Notes under the pieces: generated by a model | Seen by the model: only the letters and a program-made list of their open reading frames with translations | Told to the model about the DNA's origin: nothing | The model's database searches: none | DNA from: Chloroflexi bacterium RBG_13_46_14 | GTDB taxonomy: Bacteria > Chloroflexota > Dehalococcoidia > Dehalococcoidales > UBA2162 | Assembly: GCA_001796415.1 (NCBI GenBank) | Contig: MGML01000155.1 | Coordinates: 191-6,976, forward strand | DNA: 6,786 nucleotides | Reading direction: 5' to 3' | Translations under genes and position numbers: made by a program | Shown: one piece after another, positions 1 to 5,692 of the stretch | How the letters are laid out: each line of letters opens with the position of its first letter | Position numbering within the stretch: position 1 is the stretch's first letter

Positions 1-145
1 CCGGATGCTGGTGACTGACGGTAACGATGTTCGCGTTAGTCTTACCCAGAGTGTAACCGAGATCCGGTGAGTACGGATCGGTAATTACTGTAGCACGACT
101 TCCCTTAAGTCTGAAGCAGGCGTGTCCAAGCCAGTTGATTTCCAT
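1..145 (-). CDS. MBL-fold metal-dependent hydrolase, N-terminal part (cut by window start)
   Basis: Reading the minus strand from the ATG at 145-143 gives 48 codons open to the window edge: it begins MEINWLGHACFRLKG, continues through VITDPYSP and ends IVTVSHQHP. This is the usual N-terminus of small metallo-beta-lactamase-fold hydrolases of the Lactamase_B_3/UlaG-like kind: the WLGHACFRL strand, the TDPY strand-turn, and the start of the metal-binding HxHxDH motif (His at residues 45 and 47, with the rest beyond the edge). Family members bind divalent metal and hydrolyse diverse substrates, so no specific reaction can be assigned. The start is supported by the conserved N-terminus and by a well-placed promoter just upstream. 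There is no good Shine-Dalgarno, only AGG about 9 bases before the ATG. The gene is divergent from the heat-shock operon. Identification as MBL fold is fairly sure; the substrate is unknown. Confidence 0.77.
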   Translation of the reverse strand, partial: MEINWLGHACFRLKGSRATVITDPYSPDLGYTLGKTNANIVTVSHQHP

Positions 146-158
146 GTTTTCAAGCCTA

Positions 159-187
159 AATATAGCATAGAGAGAGCTTCCGGTCAA
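159..187 (-). promoter_or_regulatory. sigma70-type promoter of the MBL-fold gene
   Basis: On the minus strand TTGACC (187-182) and TATATT (164-159) are separated by exactly 17 bases. Each box matches the -35 and -10 consensus at 5 of 6 positions. The expected transcription start is near 150-152, only about 5-7 bases before the ATG at 145, so the message would be nearly leaderless. This is seen in the sequence only; the start site is not mapped. Confidence 0.6.
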
Positions 188-214
188 TTGAAAACCGATG
201 GCATTTAGTGATTC

Positions 215-243
215 AGGACAGTGCTGTGATAATCCGGTATAAT
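215..243 (+). promoter_or_regulatory. candidate upstream promoter P1 of the hrcA operon
   Basis: A perfect -10 box TATAAT (238-243) lies 17 bases after AGGACA (215-220), which matches the -35 consensus at 4 of 6. The expected start near 250 would give a leader of about 84 bases containing the whole CIRCE repeat and the anti-Shine-Dalgarno segment at 264-274. The -35 is mediocre, so this promoter is less certain than its -10 suggests. Confidence 0.45.
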
Positions 244-258
244 TGTGAATGCGTTCTC

Positions 259-287
259 TTGACAATCGCCTCCAGACGTGATAAAAA
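259..287 (+). promoter_or_regulatory. candidate proximal promoter P2 of the hrcA operon
   Basis: A perfect -35 box TTGACA (259-264) is followed after 17 bases by TAAAAA (282-287). That box is a poor -10 (4 of 6, lacking the final T) but is preceded by a TG at 279-280 in the extended -10 position. The expected start near 294 falls inside the CIRCE repeat, the usual arrangement for HrcA-repressed promoters, where the bound repressor blocks initiation. A 15-base spacing to GATAAA (280-285) is an alternative reading of the -10. Confidence 0.55.
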
Positions 288-291
288 GGAA

Positions 292-318
292 TTAGCAGTC
301 TAAAGGTTAGATTGCTAA
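292..318 (+). promoter_or_regulatory. CIRCE operator (HrcA binding site)
   Basis: TTAGCAGTC (292-300), a 9-base spacer (301-309) and GATTGCTAA (310-318) match the CIRCE consensus TTAGCACTC-N9-GAGTGCTAA at 8 of 9 positions in each half. Both deviations fall at the same symmetric position (base 7 of the left arm, base 3 of the right), turning a C-G pair into a G-U pair in RNA. Flanking A291 and T319 could extend the stem by one pair. It lies between P2 and the hrcA ribosome binding site, immediately ahead of the gene encoding its own repressor, so autoregulation of the whole operon is expected. Confidence 0.93.
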
Positions 319-319
319 T

Positions 320-327
320 GGAGGTGA
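320..327 (+). promoter_or_regulatory. strong ribosome binding site of hrcA
   Basis: GGAGGTGA, continuing with T at 328, is an unusually long match (9 bases) to the complement of the 16S rRNA 3' end, with 6 bases between it and the ATG at 334. It fixes the hrcA start. It begins two bases after the CIRCE repeat and forms the right arm of the inverted repeat at 264-329. Confidence 0.85.
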
Positions 328-333
328 TTTGAG

Positions 334-1380
334 ATGCTGTCTCTTAGGTCCGAGACAATACTTAAATCAATAGTAGCCCAATACATTGTCAAGGCGACAC
401 CGGTATCTTCCGGGAGTTTGACGGGTGATTTCGAACTGAATGTCAGTTCAGCCACTATCCGTAATGAAATGGTACGCCTTGAAAAAGACGGGTATATTAC
501 TCGGCCTCATCATTCTTCGGGAAGTGTCCCACTGGATAAAGGATACAGGATATACGTTGATACACTTGGCGACATAAAACTGCCGGCGGCCGAGCAGCGT
601 ATGATAAACCACCTGTTTCATCAGGTAGAAGGAGAACTGGACGGGTGGTTGAATCTTGCGGCAACACTCCTTTCGCAATTGGTGCAGAATGTCGCACTCG
701 TCACAAAGCCCAAAACTAACGAATGCCAGTTAAAGTATCTGGAAGCGGTCAGTCTACAGGATTTTCTGGCTCTGGTAATAATAGTGTTTAAAGGGGCAAA
801 GGTCCGGCAGCAGTTGATAAACTTCGAAAGTAAAATTACCCAGGAAGAACTGAAGTCGATAACCGGCAAATTAAACGATGAGTTTGCGGGGTTAAAAAGG
901 TCGGAAATTATAAAGAAAACAGAAGAATTATCTCCTGTCGAAAAGAAAATAACCGATTGTCTGCTGAAAGAAATGAAATCAGAAGATAGCAGACAATATG
1001 AAGAATCATATCTTGACGGGTTGCATTATACACTGAATCAACCGGAACTTGCCCATAATTACGGACAAGCTCTTACCTTGATGGAATTGGTGGAGCAGCG
1101 TCATCTGGTTAAGAGTATTACTCCTTCAGAGATAAAGGTGGGAGGAGTACAAGTATTAATAGGGAAGGAAAATGAGACCGAATCGGTCCATGATTACAGT
1201 GTCGTTATCAGTCAGTACGGATTGCCGGGAGAGGCAACAGGAACCATAAGTGTGGTCGGACCGACACGAATGCAATATGCCCGAACGATCGCTACCGTAG
1301 GTTATTTGTCACTGATACTCAACCTGCTTGTGGCGAAATTATACGGTAAAGAGATTCCTGTTGAGTTTATTCCTGATTAA
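334..1380 (+). CDS. hrcA: heat-inducible transcription repressor HrcA
   Basis: HrcA is the dimeric cytoplasmic repressor that binds CIRCE and shuts off class I chaperone operons; in studied bacteria its folding usually depends on GroEL, making it a sensor of chaperone load. The 348-residue length is typical. Residues 1-75 form the winged helix domain: the start LRSETILKSIVAQYI, the recognition helix region VSSATIRNEMVRLEKDGY (37-54), then the wing PHHSSGSVPLDKGYR (58-72). Residues about 105-335 are the GAF-like and dimerisation region, ending in the conserved SVVGPTRMQYAR (307-318). The wing has Ser64 where many family members have Arg (SAGR-[IV]-P), possibly a lineage trait. The ATG at 334 is chosen for its strong ribosome binding site and because the conserved N-terminus starts there. 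It is the first gene of the operon, 24 bases ahead of grpE, directly behind its own operator. Confidence 0.96.
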   Translation: MLSLRSETILKSIVAQYIVKATPVSSGSLTGDFELNVSSATIRNEMVRLEKDGYITRPHHSSGSVPLDKGYRIYVDTLGDIKLPAAEQRMINHLFHQVEGELDGWLNLAATLLSQLVQNVALVTKPKTNECQLKYLEAVSLQDFLALVIIVFKGAKVRQQLINFESKITQEELKSITGKLNDEFAGLKRSEIIKKTEELSPVEKKITDCLLKEMKSEDSRQYEESYLDGLHYTLNQPELAHNYGQALTLMELVEQRHLVKSITPSEIKVGGVQVLIGKENETESVHDYSVVISQYGLPGEATGTISVVGPTRMQYARTIATVGYLSLILNLLVAKLYGKEIPVEFIPD

Positions 1381-1404
1381 AAGCCCAGTAGATGCGGTGA
1401 AATA

Positions 1405-1944
1405 ATGGAAGAAGAAATCATCAGTGAAAATGAGTCGCAGGACGATGTTTTAGACGGTGTTGAAGAGGAGGATGTAGAGGTGCTGAAACAGAGTCTATTA
1501 GAAGAGAAGAATAAAGCCGAAGAATACCTGGCGAACTGGCAGAGAGTCCAGGCGGATTTTATTAATTTCAAACGACGCAGTGAGAAGGAAAAAGAAGAAC
1601 TGGCAGATTATTCCAGAGCTGCAATTATTCAGTGTGTTTTACCTATACTCGATGATTTCGATAGAGCTATATCCGCCATACCGGATCAGGCAGTAGATTC
1701 TAATTGGGTGGAAGGCGTCAGAATGATTGAAAGAAAATTACGGGCGATTCTAGAGTCAGAAGGCCTTTCATGTATTGAAGCTGTCGGTGAACCTTTTGAT
1801 CCTTATCAGCACGAAGCTGTTCGTCAGGAAAGTGGAGAAGAAGGAATTGTTATCGAGGATATACGCAAAGGTTATAAATACCGTGACAGGGTGATCCGTC
1901 CCAGCCATGTGGTTGTAGGTAGCGGTGAATCAGAGGAAGAATAA
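1405..1944 (+). CDS. grpE: nucleotide exchange factor GrpE of the DnaK system
   Basis: GrpE is a cytoplasmic dimer that releases ADP from DnaK so that ATP can bind and substrate can leave. The protein has 179 residues, a normal length. An acidic, probably disordered N-terminus (1-25) precedes a long charged helix (about 25-72, with LANWQRVQADFINFKRR at 42-58) that forms the dimer coiled coil, then helices of the four-helix bundle (72-120). The C-terminal beta domain that contacts the DnaK ATPase lobe carries the family signature: FDPYQHEAV (131-139) and GYKYRDRVIRPSHVVVG (156-172). In other systems the long helix pair acts as a thermosensor. Translation starts at the ATG at 1405 after a modest GGTGA (1396-1400, 4-base spacing), weaker than the sites of hrcA and dnaK. 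That fits the lower amount of GrpE needed relative to DnaK, though this is inference. Confidence 0.96.
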   Translation: MEEEIISENESQDDVLDGVEEEDVEVLKQSLLEEKNKAEEYLANWQRVQADFINFKRRSEKEKEELADYSRAAIIQCVLPILDDFDRAISAIPDQAVDSNWVEGVRMIERKLRAILESEGLSCIEAVGEPFDPYQHEAVRQESGEEGIVIEDIRKGYKYRDRVIRPSHVVVGSGESEEE

Positions 1945-1963
1945 TCAATAATGGTCTGGAGTA

Positions 1964-1995
1964 CCGGGTGTTTTATGTCGGATATTCCGGGTGTT
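1964..1995 (+). repeat. short direct repeat in the grpE-dnaK gap
   Basis: CCGGGTGTT occurs at 1964-1972 and again at 1987-1995, 23 bases apart, within the 73-base grpE-dnaK gap. This is the longest gap inside the operon. I see no convincing promoter or hairpin here. The repeat may be chance, a remnant of a local duplication, or a protein or RNA processing site. Confidence 0.35.
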
Positions 1996-2003
1996 AATCG
2001 ATA

Positions 2004-2011
2004 GAGGAGGG
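2004..2011 (+). promoter_or_regulatory. ribosome binding site that sets the dnaK start
   Basis: GAGGAGGG lies 6 bases before the ATG at 2018. An in-frame GTG at 1991 would add nine residues, but it has no ribosome binding site, and its extension would read through this site. The conserved Hsp70 N-terminus (VIGIDLGTT) begins right after the ATG at 2018. Confidence 0.85.
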
Positions 2012-2017
2012 ATAATA

Positions 2018-3928
2018 ATGGCAAGGGTCATTGGGATTGATCTTGGTACCACGTATTCTGAGGTGGCGGTAATAGAAGGGGGTGAACCCAAAGTGATCCC
2101 CTCGGCTGAGGGTGGTAACCTTGTGCCGTCGGTAGTGGCAATTAACAAGAGTGGAGAACGTCTGGTAGGTCAGATAGCGAAACGTCAGGCTGTCATGAAT
2201 CCAGAAAATACAATTCACAGTATTAAAAGATTTATGGGTCGGAAATGGGGAGAGCCGGCTGGAAGAGAGTTGACGGTAGAGGAAGATGCCAAGCGTAAAG
2301 CTTATAAAGTCACAAAGGCGCCAAATGGCGATGTGCGGGTGAAAATGGGCGACAAAGAATACAGCCCGCCTGAGATATCGGCAATGATACTACAGAAACT
2401 AAAGACTGATGCCGAATCTTATTTGGGCGAAAAGGTTACGGAAGCGGTCATTACCGTGCCGGCGTATTTCAATGATAGCCAGCGACAGGCAACGAAGGAT
2501 GCCGGTAAGATTGCCGGTCTCGACGTGCTGCGTATTGTCAACGAGCCTACGGCGGCTGCACTCGCCTACGGACTGGACAAGAAAGCAGATGAAACGATTG
2601 CGGTGTACGACCTGGGAGGAGGTACCTTCGATATCTCAATTCTTGAACTCGGTGAAGGTACATTCCAGGTTAAGTCGACTAATGGTGACACGCACCTTGG
2701 CGGTGATGATTTCGACCAGAGAATTATAGATTGGCTCTGCGATGAATTTAAACGTGAGCAGGGAATCGATCTGCGACAGGACAAAATGGCATTACAGCGA
2801 CTCAAGGAAGCCGCAGAAAAGGCCAAATGCGAATTATCCACTGTACAACAGACGGAGATAAGCCTGCCGTTCATTACCGCGGATTCAAGCGGACCCAAGC
2901 ATTTGAACATAAACATAAATCGTTCCAAACTGGAACAGCTGGTAATCGACCTTGTAGAAAAGTCTTTACAGCCCTGCCGTGCGGCATTAAAAGATGCCGG
3001 AAAAACAGCAGCGCAGATAGATGAAGTTATCCTTGTCGGTGGTCAGACCAGGATGCCGCTGGTACAACAGAAGGTTACAGAATTATTCGGTAAGGAACCT
3101 CACAAAGGTGTGAATCCTGATGAGGTGGTAGCCGTAGGCGCTGCGATTCAGGCGGGTGTTCTGAAAGGAGAGGTTAAGGATATTCTTCTCCTCGACGTTA
3201 CACCTCTTACTCTGGGAATAGAGACTCTCGGCGGAGTAGCGACACCTCTCATACCTCGAAATACAACGATCCCTACATCCAAGAGTCAGATTTTCAGCAC
3301 TGCTTCCGATAACCAGCCAAGTGTAGAGATACATGTAGTTCAGGGAGAAAGACCCATGGCGGCCGATAATAGGACACTGGGGCGGTTTATGCTGGATGGA
3401 ATCCTGCCGTCACCGAGAGGAGTTCCCCAGGTTGAAGTGAGTTTTGATATGGATGCTAATGGTATTCTGAGTGTTAAAGCTCATGATAAGGGGACGGGCA
3501 AGGAACAGAAAATCACCATCACTGCTTCAAGCGGCCTGGAAAAACCTGAGATTGAAAGAATGCAGAAAGAAGCTGAAGCGCATGCTGCTGAAGACGCGAA
3601 ACAACGTGAGAAGATAGAGACGTTCAATATGGCCGATACTTCAGCCTATACAGCTGAAAAGACGTTAAGAGACAACAAGGATAAGATACCGGCTGAACTT
3701 AATACTGAAGTTGAAGAAAAGGTTAAGGCTGTACGAGATGCTTTAACCGCCCAGGATGTGGATGCTGTCAAGCGGGCTACCCAGGATTTGAATTCTGTAA
3801 TGCAAAAGATAGGTGAAGCTGTTTACCAGCAACAGTCCCCTCCACCGGGAGGAGAGACGCCGCCGGATGATCAACCGTCTGCTGATGACGGAGAAGGGAC
3901 TGTGGAAGGAGAATTCCGCGAGGTTTAA
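2018..3928 (+). CDS. dnaK: molecular chaperone DnaK (Hsp70)
   Basis: DnaK is the ATP-driven cytoplasmic chaperone that binds short hydrophobic stretches of unfolded proteins. From the ATG at 2018 the protein has 636 residues, nearly the length of E. coli DnaK. The ATPase domain shows Hsp70 signature 1 IDLGTTYS (7-14), catalytic Lys70 in [20 protein letters not shown] (148-159), [11 protein letters not shown] (175-185), phosphate-loop signature 2 [12 protein letters not shown] (196-207) and signature 3 [11 protein letters not shown] (337-347). The interdomain linker is [14 protein letters not shown] (389-402), followed by the beta-sandwich substrate domain (about 400-505), the helical lid (about 510-605) and a proline- and acid-rich tail. 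The tail ends in EFREV, matching the conserved bacterial C-terminus. Residue 13 is Tyr where E. coli has Asn, as in eukaryotic Hsc70. It lies between grpE and dnaJ and has one of the strongest ribosome binding sites of the operon, fitting its need to be most abundant. Confidence 0.98.
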   Translation: MARVIGIDLGTTYSEVAVIEGGEPKVIPSAEGGNLVPSVVAINKSGERLVGQIAKRQAVMNPENTIHSIKRFMGRKWGEPAGRELTVEEDAKRKAYKVTKAPNGDVRVKMGDKEYSPPEISAMILQKLKTDAESYLGEKVTEAVITVPAYFNDSQRQATKDAGKIAGLDVLRIVNEPTAAALAYGLDKKADETIAVYDLGGGTFDISILELGEGTFQVKSTNGDTHLGGDDFDQRIIDWLCDEFKREQGIDLRQDKMALQRLKEAAEKAKCELSTVQQTEISLPFITADSSGPKHLNININRSKLEQLVIDLVEKSLQPCRAALKDAGKTAAQIDEVILVGGQTRMPLVQQKVTELFGKEPHKGVNPDEVVAVGAAIQAGVLKGEVKDILLLDVTPLTLGIETLGGVATPLIPRNTTIPTSKSQIFSTASDNQPSVEIHVVQGERPMAADNRTLGRFMLDGILPSPRGVPQVEVSFDMDANGILSVKAHDKGTGKEQKITITASSGLEKPEIERMQKEAEAHAAEDAKQREKIETFNMADTSAYTAEKTLRDNKDKIPAELNTEVEEKVKAVRDALTAQDVDAVKRATQDLNSVMQKIGEAVYQQQSPPPGGETPPDDQPSADDGEGTVEGEFREV

Positions 3929-3937
3929 CACCATAAC

Positions 3938-4990
3938 ATGGCTTCTAAACAAGATTACTACGACATTCTTGGAATAGACAGGAATGCTTCCGATAGCGAG
4001 ATAAAAACCGCTTATAGGAAGCTTGCCTTTCAATATCATCCCGACAGGAACCACGAAGCGGGTTCGGAAGACAAGTTCAAAGAAATCAATGAGGCTTATG
4101 AAGTTCTTTCGAATCCGGAAAAGAGAGATGCTTACGATCGGTTCGGGCATGGCGGTGACACCATCTTCGGTCAGGGTTTCGATGGTGTAGGAAGCATATT
4201 TGATGCGTTCTTCGGCGGAAGAACAACGTCAACTCGTCAGGCACCCGAGAGAGGTTCCGATCTCCAGTGCAACGTTACCATAACTCTGGAAGAAACCGCT
4301 TTTGGAGTTGAAAAAGAACTGAATATCTCGCGTATCGAATTTTGTTCTCAATGTCATGGAATCGGAAGTCGTCCGGGCAGTCAACCTGAACAATGTATGG
4401 ATTGTAATGGCTCCGGACAGATACGCAGAGTTCAACAGAGCATATTCGGTCGTTTCACAAACGTAACCACGTGTCCCAGGTGTCGTGGTGAAGGCAGGGT
4501 GATTACCGATCCGTGTCCTGGTTGTCGCGGTACCGGGAAAGAGAAATTTCAGCGTAACATTATGGTGAATATTCCGGCTGGAGTGGATAACGGTTCAAGG
4601 ATACGATTAAGCGGAGAAGGCAACGCAGGAGCCAGAGGTGGGCATTCCGGAAACCTGTATGTAAATCTGAACGTGCGAGAACATGAGTTCTTTGTTCGTG
4701 AAGAAGACGATATCGTGTACGAATTGCCAATCAATTTTGCCCAGGCGGCACTTGGAACCGAAGTAGAGGTTCCTACTCTCCATGGTGATGTCAAACTGAA
4801 AGTGCCGGCCGGAACACAGACCGGACACATCTTTAACTTGAAAAACAAAGGCATACCGCACCTGCGCGGCAGAGGACAGGGTGATCAGTTAGTAGTTCTC
4901 AAGGTACTTACGCCGGAATCTCTTACCAAAAAACAACGCCAGCTCTTTGAAGAACTGTCTCGAGAGATTGGTGATTCCAAAAAGAAATAA
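3938..4990 (+). CDS. dnaJ: chaperone DnaJ (type I Hsp40)
   Basis: DnaJ delivers unfolded clients to DnaK and stimulates its ATPase. The protein has 350 residues, somewhat shorter than E. coli DnaJ (376). The J domain (5-70) carries the essential HPD motif at 34-36. The Gly/Phe region (about 70-95) is compressed, with FDGVGSIFDAFFGG as its core, and accounts for much of the shorter length. The zinc-binding region has all four CxxCxGxG repeats with eight cysteines (136/139, 153/156, 179/182, 193/196), so both zinc centres should be intact. The C-terminal beta domains follow (about 203-330), with IPAGVDNGSRIRLSGEG and VPAGTQTGHIFNLKNKGIP, then a charged tail ending in KKK. Only 9 bases separate it from dnaK and no usable Shine-Dalgarno is seen (GAGG at 3920-3923 is 14 bases away), so translation probably depends on ribosomes finishing dnaK. 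Last gene of the operon. Confidence 0.97.
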   Translation: MASKQDYYDILGIDRNASDSEIKTAYRKLAFQYHPDRNHEAGSEDKFKEINEAYEVLSNPEKRDAYDRFGHGGDTIFGQGFDGVGSIFDAFFGGRTTSTRQAPERGSDLQCNVTITLEETAFGVEKELNISRIEFCSQCHGIGSRPGSQPEQCMDCNGSGQIRRVQQSIFGRFTNVTTCPRCRGEGRVITDPCPGCRGTGKEKFQRNIMVNIPAGVDNGSRIRLSGEGNAGARGGHSGNLYVNLNVREHEFFVREEDDIVYELPINFAQAALGTEVEVPTLHGDVKLKVPAGTQTGHIFNLKNKGIPHLRGRGQGDQLVVLKVLTPESLTKKQRQLFEELSREIGDSKKK

Positions 4991-5007
4991 CCGATCTAAT
5001 AGTTATT
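4979..5007 (-). terminator. weak terminator-like hairpin behind plsY
   Basis: On the minus strand AATAAC (5007-5002) and GTTATT (4991-4986) can form a 6-bp, AT-rich stem with a 10-base loop, followed by TCTTTTT (4985-4979). The T run suits ending the der-plsY message, but the stem is weak and lies over the last codons of dnaJ. No better terminator is visible for either direction in the 33-base gap. Confidence 0.27.
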
Positions 5008-5023
5008 CAGCCGTTTCTTCAGC

Positions 5024-5692
5024 TCATTCCGAATCAACGCGTTTAGCTTTTTCACCGAGTCTGCGTTCTTTGCCGGATAACAGCCTGGCAATATTTTCCC
5101 TGTGCATAATGATGATTAATACAGTACCTATCAGTGTGTAAATCAGGTACTCCAGCGGAAAACCGTTAAATATAGTCAATGGTATCAATATGCTGTAAGT
5201 TCCAACCACACCAGCGATAGAACCGAGTGATGCGAATCTTGTTAGACCTGCGCCTATGATGAAAACCTCACTGCCGAACAGAGCTGCGACTGGGCATAAA
5301 GCCACGAGTCCGCCGAAGAATGTAGCTACTCCTCTTCCTCCCTCGAAACCAAGGAAGACAGACCAATTGTGTCCTGCTATAGCTGCCAGGGCTGCCAGTA
5401 CCTGGGCAACAAGAAGCCCCAGTCCGAAATTATCGCCTACAACCAGGTAATTTCTACCGATAATTAAGCCTGCGAAAACAACTGCTAATGCTCCCTTCAG
5501 GATATCAAGGAAAAGAACCAGGGCTGCAGCCTTTTTCCCCGCTGTTCTTAAAACATTCGTTGCACCGATTTTACCGCTGCCGTATTCTCTGACATCAACC
5601 TTTGCAAAGAGTTTACTGACTAATACTCCCGAAGGTATAGAACCTATCAGGTAACCGGCAATGATAACAGCAATAAACTGTAAGATTATCAT
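5024..5692 (-). CDS. plsY: acyl-phosphate:glycerol-3-phosphate acyltransferase PlsY
   Basis: PlsY is the integral membrane enzyme that moves an acyl group from acyl-phosphate (made by PlsX) to glycerol-3-phosphate, giving lysophosphatidic acid, the first step of membrane phospholipid synthesis. The 222 residues are very hydrophobic, with several membrane segments (about 3-28, 54-78, 88-107, 122-150, 155-175, 180-197). The three family motifs are present: GSIPSG (17-22), GSGKIGATN (38-46) and GFEGGRGVAT (115-124), plus HNW (108-110) and the basic tail motif HRENIARLLSGKE (197-209). Motif 2 has Lys41 where the textbook form is GSGN; this may be a lineage variant. The start ATG at 5692 overlaps the der stop (ATGA) and has GAGGGGAG four bases upstream, so it is translationally coupled to der. 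It converges on dnaJ. Confidence 0.95.
   Translation of the reverse strand: MIILQFIAVIIAGYLIGSIPSGVLVSKLFAKVDVREYGSGKIGATNVLRTAGKKAAALVLFLDILKGALAVVFAGLIIGRNYLVVGDNFGLGLLVAQVLAALAAIAGHNWSVFLGFEGGRGVATFFGGLVALCPVAALFGSEVFIIGAGLTRFASLGSIAGVVGTYSILIPLTIFNGFPLEYLIYTLIGTVLIIIMHRENIARLLSGKERRLGEKAKRVDSE

Larger units (their letters stand above)
264..329 (+). repeat. 11-bp inverted repeat that can pair with the hrcA ribosome binding site
   Basis: Bases 264-274 (AATCGCCTCCA) can pair with 319-329 (TGGAGGTGATT) over 11 consecutive positions: ten Watson-Crick pairs and one G-U (268 with 325). The right arm contains the whole Shine-Dalgarno site of hrcA. The left arm lies upstream of the predicted P2 start, so only RNA from P1 or further upstream would contain both arms. 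The CIRCE stem (292-318) sits inside and ends next to the right arm, so the two helices could stack. The pairing is seen in the sequence; any regulatory role is inference. Confidence 0.5.

Noticed and set aside
218..227. Small palindrome ACAGTGCTGT over the P1 -35 region as an operator
   Set aside because: It is only 4+4 bases, does not extend outward, and matches no operator I recognise.
1945..2003. Internal promoter before dnaK
   Set aside because: GATATT at 1981-1986 resembles a -10, but no acceptable -35 lies 16-18 bases upstream.
1991..2017. GTG start at 1991 giving a DnaK with nine extra residues
   Set aside because: There is no ribosome binding site before it. GAGGAGGG at 2004-2011 is ideally placed for the ATG at 2018, and the Hsp70 family begins at that Met.
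2566..2928. Open frame of 120 codons on the minus strand inside dnaK, and similar antisense frames in other genes
   Set aside because: They lie wholly within strongly conserved genes, have no recognisable protein features, and are expected by-products of the codon pattern of the real genes.
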